A program made the position numbers and the translations under genes. Under the pieces are notes generated by a model, which did not search any database, was not told where the DNA came from, and saw only the letters and a list, made by a program, of their open reading frames with translations. DNA of 44,041 nt from Gemmatimonadota bacterium (GTDB lineage: Bacteria; Gemmatimonadota; Gemmatimonadetes; Gemmatimonadales; GWC2-71-9), in contig QHUZ01000033.1 in the NCBI GenBank assembly GCA_003223395.1, forward strand, positions 1 through 44,041, read 5' to 3'. This document shows positions 15,361 through 26,015 of the stretch, piece by piece (the stretch's first letter is position 1; every line of letters starts with the position of its first letter).

Positions 15361-16709
15361 CCACACTCGTCATTCGCGGAGGCACCGTAGTCCTGCCGAC
15401 GGGCCAACGACCAGCGGACATCGCGGTCGAGAATGGCGTGATATCCGCCATCGGCTCTGAGGTCCGTGACCAGGGCGAAATCATCGATGCAACCGGCCTA
15501 GTTGTCCTCCCAGGCGTGGTCGACGCACATGTCCATTTCAACGAGCCCGGTCGCGCCGACTGGGAAGGATGGGAAGCCGGCACGCGCGGCGCGGCAGCGG
15601 GCGGCGTTACCACGGTGCTCGAGATGCCCCTGAACGCGCACCCGCCGACCACCACGCCAGCAGCCTTCGACGAAAAAGTCGCGGTCGCAAGCCAGAAAGC
15701 CCTGGTGGACTTCGGCCTGTGGGGCGGCCTGGTGCCCGAGAACCTCGGCGACCTCGAAGCGCTCCACGACCGTGGCGTCGTCGGCTTCAAAGCCTTCATG
15801 AGCGACAGCGGCATCGACGACTTTCATCGCGTGTCCGATGGCGTGCTGGCGATCGGCCTGAAGACCGCCGCGCGGCTCAACGCGATCGTCGGCGTACACG
15901 CCGAAAGCCAGGAGATGCTCGCATCCCACGGCGCGCCGAATCCGCTCGCATGGTGTGGCGCCCGGCCGGCCGCCGCTGAAGTCGCCGCGATCCGCCGCCT
16001 GCTCGTCTGCATGCGCGGCGCCGGCACAGGCGTGCGCGCACACGTCGTCCACGTCAGCTGCGTCGAGGGATTAGCGGAGGTGAACGAGGCGCGCCGCAAG
16101 GGCGTGGCGATCACCGCCGAGACCTGCCCGCACTATCTCGCATTTACTGAAGACGACTTCGAGCGCATCGGCCCGCCGCTGAAGTGCGCGCCGCCGATCC
16201 GCGACGCCGCAACCCGCGAGGCCCTGTGGGACGAAGTGCTCGCCGGTCGCGTCGATCTGATCGCCTCAGATCACTCGCCCTGCCCTGCCGCCGACAAGCA
16301 CAAGGGTGAGCACGACATCTGGCAGGCCTGGGGTGGTGTCGCGGGCATTCAGGCCACGCTTCCGGTCCTGCTCACGGATGGCTTGCACGACCGCGGGCTT
16401 TCGTTCGAGCGGATCGCCCACATGACCGCCACCGCGCCCGCGCAACTCTTCGGCTTATACCCGCGCAAAGGCGCGATCGCCGTCGGAGCCGATGCAGACC
16501 TTGCACTCGTCGATCCCGGGCAGCGGTGGACCTTCGCGCCGGAGCAACTCCAGACCCGGAGTGGGGTGAGCGCCTACCTTGGCCGAGCATTCACGGGCAG
16601 GGTCGTGCGGACGATCGTGCGGGGGAAGACCGTTTTCGGTGATGGCGAAGTGATCGGCCGGCCCGGAGGGGGACAATTCGTGCGGCCCCCGGGCGCCCGG
16701 CCGCACTAG
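15357..16709 (+). CDS. allB: allantoinase
   Basis: Hydrolyses allantoin to allantoate in the cytosol. The 450-residue amidohydrolase starts at GTG 15357 within a GTGA overlap. Metal-site motifs in order: DAHVHFNEPGRADWEGWE, where Glu and GRADWEG are the allantoinase signature (about residues 57-75); GFKAFMSDSGID with the Lys that is usually carboxylated (about 143); VHAES (about 180); HVVHVSCVEG (about 230); and SDHSPC (about 305). The length is normal for AllB. The genes on either side are DUF3830 and an allantoate amidohydrolase, which confirms the pathway. Confidence 0.93.
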   Translation: MTTLVIRGGTVVLPTGQRPADIAVENGVISAIGSEVRDQGEIIDATGLVVLPGVVDAHVHFNEPGRADWEGWEAGTRGAAAGGVTTVLEMPLNAHPPTTTPAAFDEKVAVASQKALVDFGLWGGLVPENLGDLEALHDRGVVGFKAFMSDSGIDDFHRVSDGVLAIGLKTAARLNAIVGVHAESQEMLASHGAPNPLAWCGARPAAAEVAAIRRLLVCMRGAGTGVRAHVVHVSCVEGLAEVNEARRKGVAITAETCPHYLAFTEDDFERIGPPLKCAPPIRDAATREALWDEVLAGRVDLIASDHSPCPAADKHKGEHDIWQAWGGVAGIQATLPVLLTDGLHDRGLSFERIAHMTATAPAQLFGLYPRKGAIAVGADADLALVDPGQRWTFAPEQLQTRSGVSAYLGRAFTGRVVRTIVRGKTVFGDGEVIGRPGGGQFVRPPGARPH

Positions 16710-16711
16710 CC

Positions 16712-16735
16712 ACATATCAATGATTATGGATATGT
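16712..16735. promoter_or_regulatory. AT-rich inverted repeat directly before allC (ACATATC-N10-GATATGT)
   Basis: A perfect 7-bp inverted repeat, ACATATC and GATATGT, with a 10-nt centre, ends 3 nt before the allC ATG. It is strikingly AT-rich in this GC-rich context. It could be an operator or a translational hairpin blocking ribosome access, as no good Shine-Dalgarno is seen. Function inferred from position only. Confidence 0.4.
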
Positions 16736-16738
16736 CGA

Positions 16739-17935
16739 ATGGGGATTGACCCCGCGTTGCTCGAGCGACGGCTCGACGAGCTCTACGTGATCGGCGCCGA
16801 GCCCGATGGTGGAGCGTACCGGCCTCTGTATGGCCCTGCGTGGGCGACCGCGGTCGAACGCGTTGAACGCTGGTTGAAAGACGCCGGACTCAGGACTCGA
16901 CGGGATGCGGTCGGAAACCTGTGGGGTCGAGCGGAAGGCACTGATGGAGGAAAGAGCATCGTTACCGGCTCGCACATCGACACGGTGCGCCACGGCGGCC
17001 GGCTCGACGGCGCACTCGGCATCGTCGCCGGGCTGACGGCCGTCGAGTCGCTGCTCAAAGCCAAGGGAAAACCGCGTCGCACGCTCGAGGTCGTCGCGAT
17101 CTGCGAGGAAGAAGGCTCTCGCTTCGCGACGAACTTCTGGGGGTCTCGAGCGATCACAGGCACAATCGATTCCGCAGACCCCGAAATCGCCGCCGCAATG
17201 CGTGAGCGCGGTCTCGATCCCGCGCGGATCGCCACGGCCGCGCGCGACGACATCGACACATTCGTCGAGCTGCACATCGAGCAGGGCGCGGTTCTCGAAT
17301 CCTCTGGAACGCCACTCGCCGTCGTAAGCGCGATCGTGGGCACGGCGCAGCTCGAGGTGACGGTGAGCGGTCAGCCCGACCATGCCGGGACGACGCCGAT
17401 GGACCTGCGGCGCGACGCGCTCGCGGGGGCAGCCGCGATGCTCCATGCCATCGAGTCGATCGCGAAATCCCTCGGCAAACCAGCCGTCGCGACCGTCGGC
17501 AAGCTCGCCGTCGAACCCGATCAGATCAACGTCGTCCCGGGCATGGTGGTCTTCACGATCGACCTGCGGCATTCCGACCTGGGCGGACGGCGCGCGCTCG
17601 AGGAGCGCATTCGCTCGCTCTGCACCACGATCTCCCAGGAGCGGCGACTCGGCATCGCGATTCGCACGCTGCAGGAAAAACCACCCGTGGCGATGCACCC
17701 CGATGTGCGGGCGCTGCTCGCGCGGGCGGCGAAGGAGTGCGGCGTGCAGGCGACCGAGATGGTGAGCGGGGCCGGGCATGACGCCCAGATTCTGGCGGCG
17801 CGGTGCAAGGTGGGGATGTTATTTGTGCCGAGCATCGGCGGACGTTCGCATTGTCCCGAAGAAGCAACGAGTCCCAAGCATTTGGAGCTCGGGACCAGGG
17901 TCCTAACGAAATCTCTAGAAATGTTGGCGTACTGA
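16739..17935 (+). CDS. allC: allantoate amidohydrolase (M20 family)
   Basis: A 398-residue binuclear metal amidase of the AllC/N-carbamoyl-amino-acid hydrolase family. It has GSHIDTVRHGGRLDGALGI (first metal ligands His and Asp, about residues 80-98), EEEGSRF (about 122), HIEQGAVLE (about 178), the dimerisation lid block GQPDHAGTTPMDLRRDAL (about 212-230) and GAGHDAQILA (about 343). It converts allantoate to ureidoglycine/ureidoglycolate plus ammonia and CO2. The neighbouring allantoinase makes allantoate the best substrate guess, though beta-ureidopropionase or carbamoyl-amino-acid activity cannot be excluded from sequence. Confidence 0.85.
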   Translation: MGIDPALLERRLDELYVIGAEPDGGAYRPLYGPAWATAVERVERWLKDAGLRTRRDAVGNLWGRAEGTDGGKSIVTGSHIDTVRHGGRLDGALGIVAGLTAVESLLKAKGKPRRTLEVVAICEEEGSRFATNFWGSRAITGTIDSADPEIAAAMRERGLDPARIATAARDDIDTFVELHIEQGAVLESSGTPLAVVSAIVGTAQLEVTVSGQPDHAGTTPMDLRRDALAGAAAMLHAIESIAKSLGKPAVATVGKLAVEPDQINVVPGMVVFTIDLRHSDLGGRRALEERIRSLCTTISQERRLGIAIRTLQEKPPVAMHPDVRALLARAAKECGVQATEMVSGAGHDAQILAARCKVGMLFVPSIGGRSHCPEEATSPKHLELGTRVLTKSLEMLAY

Positions 17936-17938
17936 GGC

Positions 17939-17978
17939 TATCCGTGCCCTAAAGGGCCGGCGCTTCAGCCCACGGATA
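17939..17978. terminator. possible bidirectional terminator hairpin between allC and the xdh operon
   Basis: Arms TATCCGTG (17939-17946) and CACGGATA (17971-17978) pair perfectly and enclose a smaller GCCCTAAAGGGC stem. The element lies between two convergent stop codons, with the right arm in the last codons of the minus-strand gene. There is no T-tract. A factor-independent function is therefore uncertain. Confidence 0.45.
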
Positions 17979-18756
17979 ACAGCTCCCGAAGCACGTTCTG
18001 GGTAACCGTGCGGCGATAGTCGGCGGTGGATCGCACGTCGTCGATCGGCCGGATGTCGTCCGCGACCGCAGCGATAGCGCCATCAACATCCCCTCGCTCA
18101 AGTGCCGCTTCGGCGCCGCGGGCGCGCAGCGGGACCTCGGCCACCGAGCCGATCGCAATGCGCGCCGGCTTCCGGCTGACCGCCATCATGACCTTCGAAA
18201 TCGCCTGTGCCGCGCGCGTGCCGACTTTCCGGAATACCACGTCCCGGCCCTGCGGAAAGCGCACCGCCGTGATCAGCTCGTCGGGCTGCAGCGCGGTCTT
18301 GCGGTAGCCGGTGAAAAACTGATCGATGGGAATCGAGCGCCGGTCCGTGACGACGACCGCGTCGTACGCGAGCAGTATCGGCAGAGTGTCCCCCGCCGGC
18401 GACGCGTTGGCGAGGTTGCCGCCGAGCGTGCCGCGGTTCTGGATCTGCGCGGCGCCGATGGTGCGCGCCGCTGCGACCAGTGCGGGCACGTGCCGGTGCG
18501 CCTCGCGCGACCGAATGATTCCCGTGTACGACTCCGCAGCGCCGATTTCGAGCATCCCGCTGTGGCGTCGCACGCCCTTCAGCTCAGCAAGTGACCAAAT
18601 ATCGAGCACGGCCCTCGGCTGGGGCCGCAGCGTGCGCGCGTGGAGCATGACCATGAGATCGGTGCCGCCTGCAAGCGGACGGCATCCCGGAGTGGTTCGG
18701 TACAACCGCACGGCGTCCTGTAGGTCCTTGGGGCAGAGGAATGTCACTTCGTGCAT
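17965..18756 (-). CDS. xdhB: xanthine dehydrogenase FAD-binding subunit
   Basis: A 263-residue medium subunit of the xanthine oxidase family. The FAD-binding motifs are present: PLAGGTDLMVM (about residues 28-38) and TIGAAQIQNRGTLGGNLANASPAGDTLP (about 95-122). It relays electrons from the iron-sulfur subunit to NAD+. The ATG at 18756 lies 13 nt inside the 3' end of the iron-sulfur subunit gene. It is the last gene of the three-gene minus-strand operon, which faces the allantoin operon. Together the three subunits oxidise hypoxanthine/xanthine to urate, feeding the ureide genes. Confidence 0.88.
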   Translation of the reverse strand: MHEVTFLCPKDLQDAVRLYRTTPGCRPLAGGTDLMVMLHARTLRPQPRAVLDIWSLAELKGVRRHSGMLEIGAAESYTGIIRSREAHRHVPALVAAARTIGAAQIQNRGTLGGNLANASPAGDTLPILLAYDAVVVTDRRSIPIDQFFTGYRKTALQPDELITAVRFPQGRDVVFRKVGTRAAQAISKVMMAVSRKPARIAIGSVAEVPLRARGAEAALERGDVDGAIAAVADDIRPIDDVRSTADYRRTVTQNVLRELLSVG

Positions 18757-19190
18757 GACAAAACCGCGTCGATGATCTTCGTGTAACCCGTACAGCGACA
18801 CAGATTCCCGGCGAGCCCTTCTCGCACGTCGTCCGCAGTCAGTTGTCTTGACTGCTGTACCAAGACGTGGGCCGCGAGCAACATTCCGGGCGTACAGATC
18901 CCGCATTGCGCCGCCCCGTGTTCGATGAAGGCCTGCTGCAGAGCCGTCAGTCGTCCGCCATCCGCCAGTCCCTCGACCGTTGTGACCTCGCGGCCCTCAA
19001 CCTGGCCGACGGCGATCAGGCAGCTGTCGACGACCTCGCCGTCGATCAGCACGGAGCACGCACCGCACTCCCCTTCACCACAACCCTCTTTGGTGCCGGT
19101 GAGGTGGAGGTCCTCTCGCAATGCGTCAAGCAAACGGCGTGTACCAACGACGTCGAGCGAAACCGTTCTTCCGTTCAGCGTGAAGCGCAT
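18744..19190 (-). CDS. xdhC: xanthine dehydrogenase (2Fe-2S) subunit
   Basis: A 148-residue small subunit with the plant-type ferredoxin motif GCGEGECGACSVLID (about residues 37-51) and the helical second-cluster motifs CGICTPGML (about 97-105) and NLCRCTGYTKI (about 130-140). CTPGM rather than the CQSGQ form found in the iorA-like protein distinguishes the two hydroxylases of this window. It starts 16 nt inside the end of the molybdenum subunit gene and overlaps the FAD subunit gene by 13 nt. Symbol usage for the subunits varies between species. Confidence 0.88.
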   Translation of the reverse strand: MRFTLNGRTVSLDVVGTRRLLDALREDLHLTGTKEGCGEGECGACSVLIDGEVVDSCLIAVGQVEGREVTTVEGLADGGRLTALQQAFIEHGAAQCGICTPGMLLAAHVLVQQSRQLTADDVREGLAGNLCRCTGYTKIIDAVLSCTK

Positions 19191-21295
19191 GCGGCCAATA
19201 CCTTCTCGGGCGTCGCGGGGATCTCATCCAGCCACACCCCCGTCGCGTCGTGGATCGCGGCGATGATCGCAGGGGCCGGGCCATCCATCGGGAGCTCCCC
19301 GATCCCTTTGGCCCCAAAGGGCCCTCGCGAGTACGGATTCTCGACCAGGATCGTACGAATCCGCGGCGCGTCGAGCGCGGTGGGAATCAGGTAAGTGGCG
19401 AGCCGGTCGTTCTGGTAGCCCCCGTCCTGCATCTTGATCTCTTCGATCGTCGCCCAGCCGACCGCCTGGAGACAGCCGCCCTCGATCTGCCCCTCCGCCA
19501 TCACCGGATGGAGCGCCTTGCCGCAATCGACGGCGGTGATCAGGTCGCTCACGCGCACCTCGCCGGTCGTCATGTCCACGTCCACGTCCGCGATCGTGCA
19601 CGCCCAGGCATAGACCGGGTACGCGTCGCCCCGGTAGGTCGTCTCGTCCCAGTGAATCGAGTCGGGCTGGATGTATGACTTCTCGACGCGGAGCGGCGCC
19701 TTCTCCCGTTTCAGCCGTTCCTTGACCTCCGTGGCGGCGTCCTGCACCAGGCGTCCCACGATCATCGCCGTCCGCGAGGCGACAGTGGGGCCGGAATCGG
19801 GAACGAGCGACGTGTCCTGCGGGGCAAGGTCTACCTTGTCCATCCCGACACCCAATGCATCCGCGGCAAGCTGACAAAAAATGGTCTTCGTCCCCTGGCC
19901 GATCTCAGTCGACGCGGTGAGGATGCGGAAGGTCCCGTCGGCCAGCGCTTCAAACGCGATTGTGCCCTGTAGCTTCTTTTCGCCACTCCCCGTGAAACCA
20001 GATCCGTGGAAGACCAGCGAGAGACCGCGACCGCGTCGGACGGTCGGACGGTCGGACGGCCGGACGGCCGGCGCGTTTTTGAGCGCCGCATCCAGAACCA
20101 ACTCCGAGCCTACGCTCTCCGAGAGCACCTGCCCCGTCGCCGTCGTGTCGCCGAGGCGCAGCATCCATTTGCGCCGGAGATCGACGCTCGACACGCCCAG
20201 CCGCTCGGCCACGTGCTCCACCATCAACTCCGCGGCGAACAGCGACTGGGGCGCGCCGAAACCGCGGAACGCCCCGTTCGGCGGCGTGTTCGTCGCGACC
20301 GCCCGCGCCCGGATGCGGACATTGGGACAGGAATACGCGCCCGCGGCGTGGATCGCCGCGCGCGACAGCACCACAGGTGTCAGCGTGCAATATGCCCCGC
20401 CATCCAGCACGATCTCGATGTCCTGAAAGACCAGTGTTCCATCCTCTTTGACGCCCGTGCGGTGTCGGATGACTCCTGGATGACGCTTGGTGGTCGCCGC
20501 CAGGTCCTCATGGCGGTCGTAGATCAGTCGGACTGGCCGCCCCGCCTTGCGGGCGAGCAACGCGGCATGAACCGCCACGATCGAGGGGTACTCCTCCTTG
20601 CCACCAAACCCGCCGCCCGTCTCCGCCTGGACCACCACGGCTTGCTGATCGCTGAGCTTCAGCGCTCGCTTCAAGGCGCGATGGACGTAGTAGGGGCACT
20701 GCAGCGAGCCGATGACCCGGATGGTGCCGTCTGCTTCAGGGAACGCGATTGCGCCTTGCGGCTCGATATACAACTGCTCCTGCAATCCAACGCGAAACTC
20801 ACGTTCCACGACGAGATCCGCCTCCCGCTGCGCGGACGCCACATCCCCCTTCGCTATGTCGACCGTGCTGAAGACTTCGGTGGCGCTCCCGATGTCGGAG
20901 ACCGGGGTGGCGAGCTCGTACTCGATGTGGATATGACTGGCCGCGTCCTCCAGCGTGGCCCGGTCAGGCGCGGCCAGCAGGAGGATCGGCTCCTCCTTGT
21001 GCCTGATCTCGCCCCCGTTCGGGGCCAGAACCGGCTGGTCATCCCGGATCAGCTGGACGACGTTCTCCCCCGGGATGTCGTCCGCGCTCACCACGACGAC
21101 GCGCGACCAGTCGAAGGCGGGGTCCAACGTGAGCGAGCGGATCGCGCCGCGCGCGATCGTGGACCGAATGGTCCGGCCGTACCAGGCCCCCGGCACGGCG
21201 ATGTCGTCGGTGTAGCGTGCGCGCCCCGTCACCTTATCGGCACCCTCGCGACGGGGAACGGAGCGGCCGACGGCCGTGAGGGGAGCGGTACACAT
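19175..21295 (-). CDS. xdhA: xanthine dehydrogenase molybdopterin-binding subunit
   Basis: A 706-residue catalytic subunit. It begins with the standard GRSVPRREGADKVTGRARYTDD and has no signal peptide, so it is cytoplasmic. Cofactor blocks: GGGFGGKEEYPS (about residue 235), NGAFRGFGAPQS (about 345, carrying the substrate-orienting Arg), an ASTEIGQGTKT block (about 480) and the C-terminal GPFGAKGIGELPMDG with the catalytic Glu (about 670). Oddly, an octamer tandem repeat at 20035-20072 is translated as AVRPSDRPTVRRGRG in a surface linker near residue 410. The gene heads the xdh operon; its leader is the structured intergenic region 21296-21658. Confidence 0.9.
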   Translation of the reverse strand: MCTAPLTAVGRSVPRREGADKVTGRARYTDDIAVPGAWYGRTIRSTIARGAIRSLTLDPAFDWSRVVVVSADDIPGENVVQLIRDDQPVLAPNGGEIRHKEEPILLLAAPDRATLEDAASHIHIEYELATPVSDIGSATEVFSTVDIAKGDVASAQREADLVVEREFRVGLQEQLYIEPQGAIAFPEADGTIRVIGSLQCPYYVHRALKRALKLSDQQAVVVQAETGGGFGGKEEYPSIVAVHAALLARKAGRPVRLIYDRHEDLAATTKRHPGVIRHRTGVKEDGTLVFQDIEIVLDGGAYCTLTPVVLSRAAIHAAGAYSCPNVRIRARAVATNTPPNGAFRGFGAPQSLFAAELMVEHVAERLGVSSVDLRRKWMLRLGDTTATGQVLSESVGSELVLDAALKNAPAVRPSDRPTVRRGRGLSLVFHGSGFTGSGEKKLQGTIAFEALADGTFRILTASTEIGQGTKTIFCQLAADALGVGMDKVDLAPQDTSLVPDSGPTVASRTAMIVGRLVQDAATEVKERLKREKAPLRVEKSYIQPDSIHWDETTYRGDAYPVYAWACTIADVDVDMTTGEVRVSDLITAVDCGKALHPVMAEGQIEGGCLQAVGWATIEEIKMQDGGYQNDRLATYLIPTALDAPRIRTILVENPYSRGPFGAKGIGELPMDGPAPAIIAAIHDATGVWLDEIPATPEKVLAACASR
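20035..20072. repeat. in-frame octamer tandem repeat (GTCGGACG, about 4.5 copies) inside xdhA
   Basis: Three perfect GTCGGACG units are followed by GCCGGACG and a partial copy. Read on the minus strand they encode the low-complexity linker RPSDRPTVRR. Because the unit is 8 nt, gain or loss of one or two units would shift the xdhA frame, whereas three would not. Confidence 0.85.
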
Positions 21296-21658
21296 GTGCG
21301 GTAATATTGCCACAGAATGCGCCGCACCGGGCGGGCGACCGGCACCCGCCCGTGCCGCAAAAACGGCGTCGTCCACCGGGGCTCGACATTACCCGGATGG
21401 CATGAGGGTTGCAAATGCAAAACCGGCAGAAGCAGGATGCCGATGTCGGGGGGAAAAAGCCGGCAAAGGCGGAGCCGGGTAAACACTGGCACCGCGCCGG
21501 CTGCCGCAGCGGCCGTGCACGGCCGCTGCGGACCCTCCTCACCAGCGGAGAGGCATAAGGGGCGGCTGGGAACCGCCGCGCGTCATCGCGCAGCATCCCG
21601 GCTCGCCCCGCTTCTTTCCCGGGCACTTGGCCGCAGCCGGAGCGCTACATTGCCGATC
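21296..21658. other. 363-bp divergent intergenic region with several inverted repeats; candidate structured RNA or regulatory region
   Basis: No gene is supported here. On the plus strand a nested fold is visible: CGACAT (21384-21389) pairs with ATGTCG (21443-21448), inside it GGCAT with ATGCC, and inside that GGTT with AACC around TTGCAAATGCAA. A CCGGC/GCCGG stem follows, then a 28-bp perfect palindrome (CCGCAGCGGCCG, loop TGCA; 21504-21531), then GGCGG...CCGCC and GCGCG...CGCGC stems. It separates the divergent xdhA and aceB. The order of hairpins resembles a structured 5' leader for aceB, but it does not match any riboswitch consensus I know. Confidence 0.5.
21646..21658 (+). promoter_or_regulatory. 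candidate -10 element (TACATT) 7 nt before aceB ATG
   Basis: TACATT (21646-21651) fits the TAnnnT -10 pattern and stands 7 nt before the ATG, with no Shine-Dalgarno between. A transcript starting there would be leaderless. The -35 region is unclear. The same spacing occurs upstream of the genes at 24570 and 41038. Confidence 0.35.
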
Positions 21659-23222
<1,564 letters not shown>

Positions 23223-23239
<17 letters not shown>

Positions 23240-24539
23240 CGCTCAGAAGCGGAGCGGTGGGAGTAAGCGAGAATTCGTCGAGGAGCTCGATCTCCGGTGG
23301 CACAACGACCGGCGCTGGCAGGGGATCACGCGCAGCTACACCCCGGAAGACGTGTACCGGCTCCGCGGCACGCTCCCGATCGAGTACACGCTCGCGAGTC
23401 ATGGTGCGGCGCGCCTGTGGAAACTGCTGCGCGAAGAGCCCTACGTCGCCGTGCTGTCGGCCGTCACGGGAAACCAGGCGGTGCAGGAAGTCCGCGCCGG
23501 GCTCAAGGCGATCTACATCAGCGGCTGGCAAGTCGCGGCGGACGCCAACTGCGCGCTGACCATGTACCCCGACCAGAGCCTGTACCCCTCCGACAGCGTA
23601 CCCAACCTGATCTGCCGGATTCAGAATGCGCTGCGGCGCGCCGACGAAATCCATCACATGAACGGCGACCATTCCATCGACTGGCACGTACCGCTGGTCG
23701 CCGATGCCGAGGCGGGGTTCGGCGGCGTGCTCAACGCCTATGAGCTGATGAAGCTGATGATCGCCGCCGGCGCCGCCGGCGTGCACTTCGAGGATCAGCT
23801 GTCGTCGGTGAAGAAATGCGGCCATCTGGGCGGCAAGGTGCTCGTCCCCACGAGTGAGTTCATCGCCAAGCTGATCGCCGCGCGCCTCGCCGCGGACGTG
23901 TGCGGCGTGGAAACGATGCTCATCGCCCGCACCGATGCGAATAGCGCCGGATTGCTGACGAGCGATATCGACGAGTACGACCGCCGCTGGTGCACCGGTG
24001 AGCACTCGCCGGAAGGCTTCTTGGTCATTCGAGACGGCGTGGAAGCGGCGATCGCGCGCGCCCGCGCGTACGCGCCCTATGCCGATATGCTTTGGTTCGA
24101 GACGGCGAAGCCGGATCTCGCCGAGGCGCGGCAGTTCGCCGAGGCGATTCACAAAGAGTATCCCGGCAAACTGCTCGCCTACAATTGCTCGCCGTCGTTC
24201 AACTGGAAGCGCCACCTCAGCGACACGCAGCTCGCGGGATTTCAGCGAGAGCTGGGCGCCATGGGCTACAAATTCCAGTTCGTCACCCTGTCCGGCTTCC
24301 ACGCGCTGAATCACAGCATGTTTACGCTGGCGCAGGACTACAAGGAGCGCGGGATGGCGGCGTATGCCGACCTGCAATCGCGGGAGTTCGCGGCGGAGGC
24401 GGGCGGCTACGAGGCCGTGAAGCATCAGGAGTTCGTTGGTGTGGGCTACTTCGACGAAATCACACAAATCGTCCACGGCGGCCGCAGCTCGACCGTCGCG
24501 CTGGAGGGGTCGACCGAGAAGGCTCAGTTCGTGAGTTGA
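23223..24539 (+). CDS. aceA: isocitrate lyase
   Basis: Splits isocitrate to glyoxylate and succinate. The 438-residue protein has the active-site loop [17 protein letters not shown] (about residues 198-215, catalytic Cys), the [11 protein letters not shown] block (about 99-109), the metal-binding [10 protein letters not shown] (about 158-167), [11 protein letters not shown] (about 237) and the CSPSFNWK block (about 320). The length equals the usual bacterial enzyme. Its start lies 17 nt inside aceB, so the two glyoxylate-shunt enzymes are co-translated. The stop codon overlaps a TTGACA that may be the -35 of the next gene. Confidence 0.95.
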
Positions 24540-24569
24540 CAACCCCTTAGCCGCGCCTAGGCTAAGGGG
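24536..24569 (+). promoter_or_regulatory. candidate leaderless promoter overlapping a 10-bp hairpin before mmsA
   Basis: TTGACA (24536-24541), a 16-nt spacer and TAGGCT (24558-24563) make a plausible -35/-10 pair, with the mmsA ATG 6 nt further on. The same DNA forms a perfect hairpin, CCCCTTAGCC (24543-24552) and GGCTAAGGGG (24560-24569), whose 3' arm touches the ATG. The AAGGGG is too close to serve as a normal ribosome site. Confidence 0.5.
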
Positions 24570-26015
24570 ATGAAAACCCTTCGTAACTACATCGGCGGCG
24601 CGTGGGTCAGTCCGACCGCCGCCGATTATCTGGAGCTCACCAACCCCGCCACTGGCGAGCAGCTCGGCAAGGTGCCGCTCTCCGGCGCACGGGACGTGGA
24701 TGCCGCGGTCGCAGCGGCCCAGGCCGCATTCCTCAAGTGGCGCCAAGTGCCGCCTGTGGTGCGCGCGCGCTACCTCTTCAAGCTGAAGTACCTGATGGAA
24801 GAGCACTTCGACGAGATCGCGACGACGGTCACGCGCGAGCATGGCAAGACGCTCGCTGAGGCGCGAGGGTCGGTGCGCCGCGGCATCGAGAACGTCGAGC
24901 ACGCCTGCGGGATTCCGGCCTTGATGATGGGCAAGACGCTCGAGGACGTCGCCAGCGGCATCGACTGCGAGTACGTGCGACAGCCGCTGGGCGTCTTTGC
25001 CGCCGTCACGCCATTCAACTTCCCGGCGATGGTGCCCTGCTGGTTCTGGCCCTACGCCATCGCCACGGGGAACACGTTCATCCTCAAGCCCAGCGAGCAG
25101 GTCCCGTTCTCATCCACCCGCATCCTCGAGCTGGCTCAGGAAGCCGGCCTCCCCGCCGGCGTCCTGAACATGGTGCACGGCGCGAAAGAGGTTGTGAACG
25201 CGCTGCTCGCCCACCCCGGCATCGCCGGCATCTCGTTCGTCGGGTCGTCACCGGTCGCGAAATACGTCTATCAAGAAGGGGCGAAGCACGGCAAGCGCGT
25301 GCAGGCGCTCGGCGGCGCCAAGAATCACGTCATCGTCATGCCTGACGCCGATATGGACCGCGCCGTCGCCAACATCAGCGAGTCACTGTTCGGCTGCGCC
25401 GGCCAGCGCTGCCTGGCAGGCAGCGTCGTCGTCGCCGCCGGGAAAGCATACGAGCCGTTCCGCGACAAACTCCTGAGCGCAGCGAAGGATCTACGCCTCG
25501 GCTACGGGCTCGAGCCCGACGTCAGCATGGGTCCCGTCATCTCGGCAAAGCACAAGGAGAAAGTGCTCTCGTACGTCGAGGCGGGGCGCAAAGAAGGCGC
25601 GACGCTGCTGCTCGACGGGCGCGCGACGAAAGTCGAGAAACATCCACGCGGCCACTTTGTCGGGCCGACCGTCTTCGATGGCGTCCAGCCCGACATGACG
25701 ATCGGGAAGGAAGAGATCTTCGGCCCGGTGGCCTCCGTGACGCATGTGAGCAACCTGGACGAGGGGATCGAGATGGTGCAGCGGTCCGGGTTCGCCAACG
25801 CGACGTCGATCTTCACGCAGAGCGGCAAGGCCGCGCGCGAGTTTCGTTATCGGGTCGGGGTCAGCATGATCGGCGTGAACATCGGGGTGGCCGCGCCGAT
25901 GGCGTTTTTCCCGTTTGGTGGCACCAAGGGTTCGTTCTTTGGGGATCTCAAGGCTCACGGGCAAGACTCGATTGAGTTCTATACCGACAAAAAAGTCGTG
26001 ATCTCGAGGTGGTGA
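24570..26015 (+). CDS. mmsA: CoA-acylating (methyl)malonate-semialdehyde dehydrogenase
   Basis: A 481-residue aldehyde dehydrogenase of the MmsA/IolA type, which oxidises malonate semialdehyde to acetyl-CoA and methylmalonate semialdehyde to propionyl-CoA with loss of CO2. Seen are YIGGAWV at the start, [20 protein letters not shown] (about residues 146-165, the MmsA signature), [12 protein letters not shown] (about 227), the catalytic Cys in [10 protein letters not shown] (about 278) and [10 protein letters not shown] (about 380). It lies directly upstream of beta-ureidopropionase, so its natural substrates are probably the products of uracil and thymine breakdown. The stop overlaps the next start (TGATG). 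Confidence 0.93.
   Translation: MKTLRNYIGGAWVSPTAADYLELTNPATGEQLGKVPLSGARDVDAAVAAAQAAFLKWRQVPPVVRARYLFKLKYLMEEHFDEIATTVTREHGKTLAEARGSVRRGIENVEHACGIPALMMGKTLEDVASGIDCEYVRQPLGVFAAVTPFNFPAMVPCWFWPYAIATGNTFILKPSEQVPFSSTRILELAQEAGLPAGVLNMVHGAKEVVNALLAHPGIAGISFVGSSPVAKYVYQEGAKHGKRVQALGGAKNHVIVMPDADMDRAVANISESLFGCAGQRCLAGSVVVAAGKAYEPFRDKLLSAAKDLRLGYGLEPDVSMGPVISAKHKEKVLSYVEAGRKEGATLLLDGRATKVEKHPRGHFVGPTVFDGVQPDMTIGKEEIFGPVASVTHVSNLDEGIEMVQRSGFANATSIFTQSGKAAREFRYRVGVSMIGVNIGVAAPMAFFPFGGTKGSFFGDLKAHGQDSIEFYTDKKVVISRW

Noticed and set aside
16739-17935. allC as a beta-ureidopropionase of the M20 type
   Set aside because: Possible from sequence, but a nitrilase-type beta-ureidopropionase is already in the pyrimidine operon and the neighbour here is allantoinase.
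21384-21500. Possible cyclic-di-GMP, glutamine or cobalamin riboswitch
   Set aside because: Short matches such as GGCAAAGG and GAAGCAGG occur, but the conserved cores of these classes are not present in order. Kept only as an unassigned structured region.
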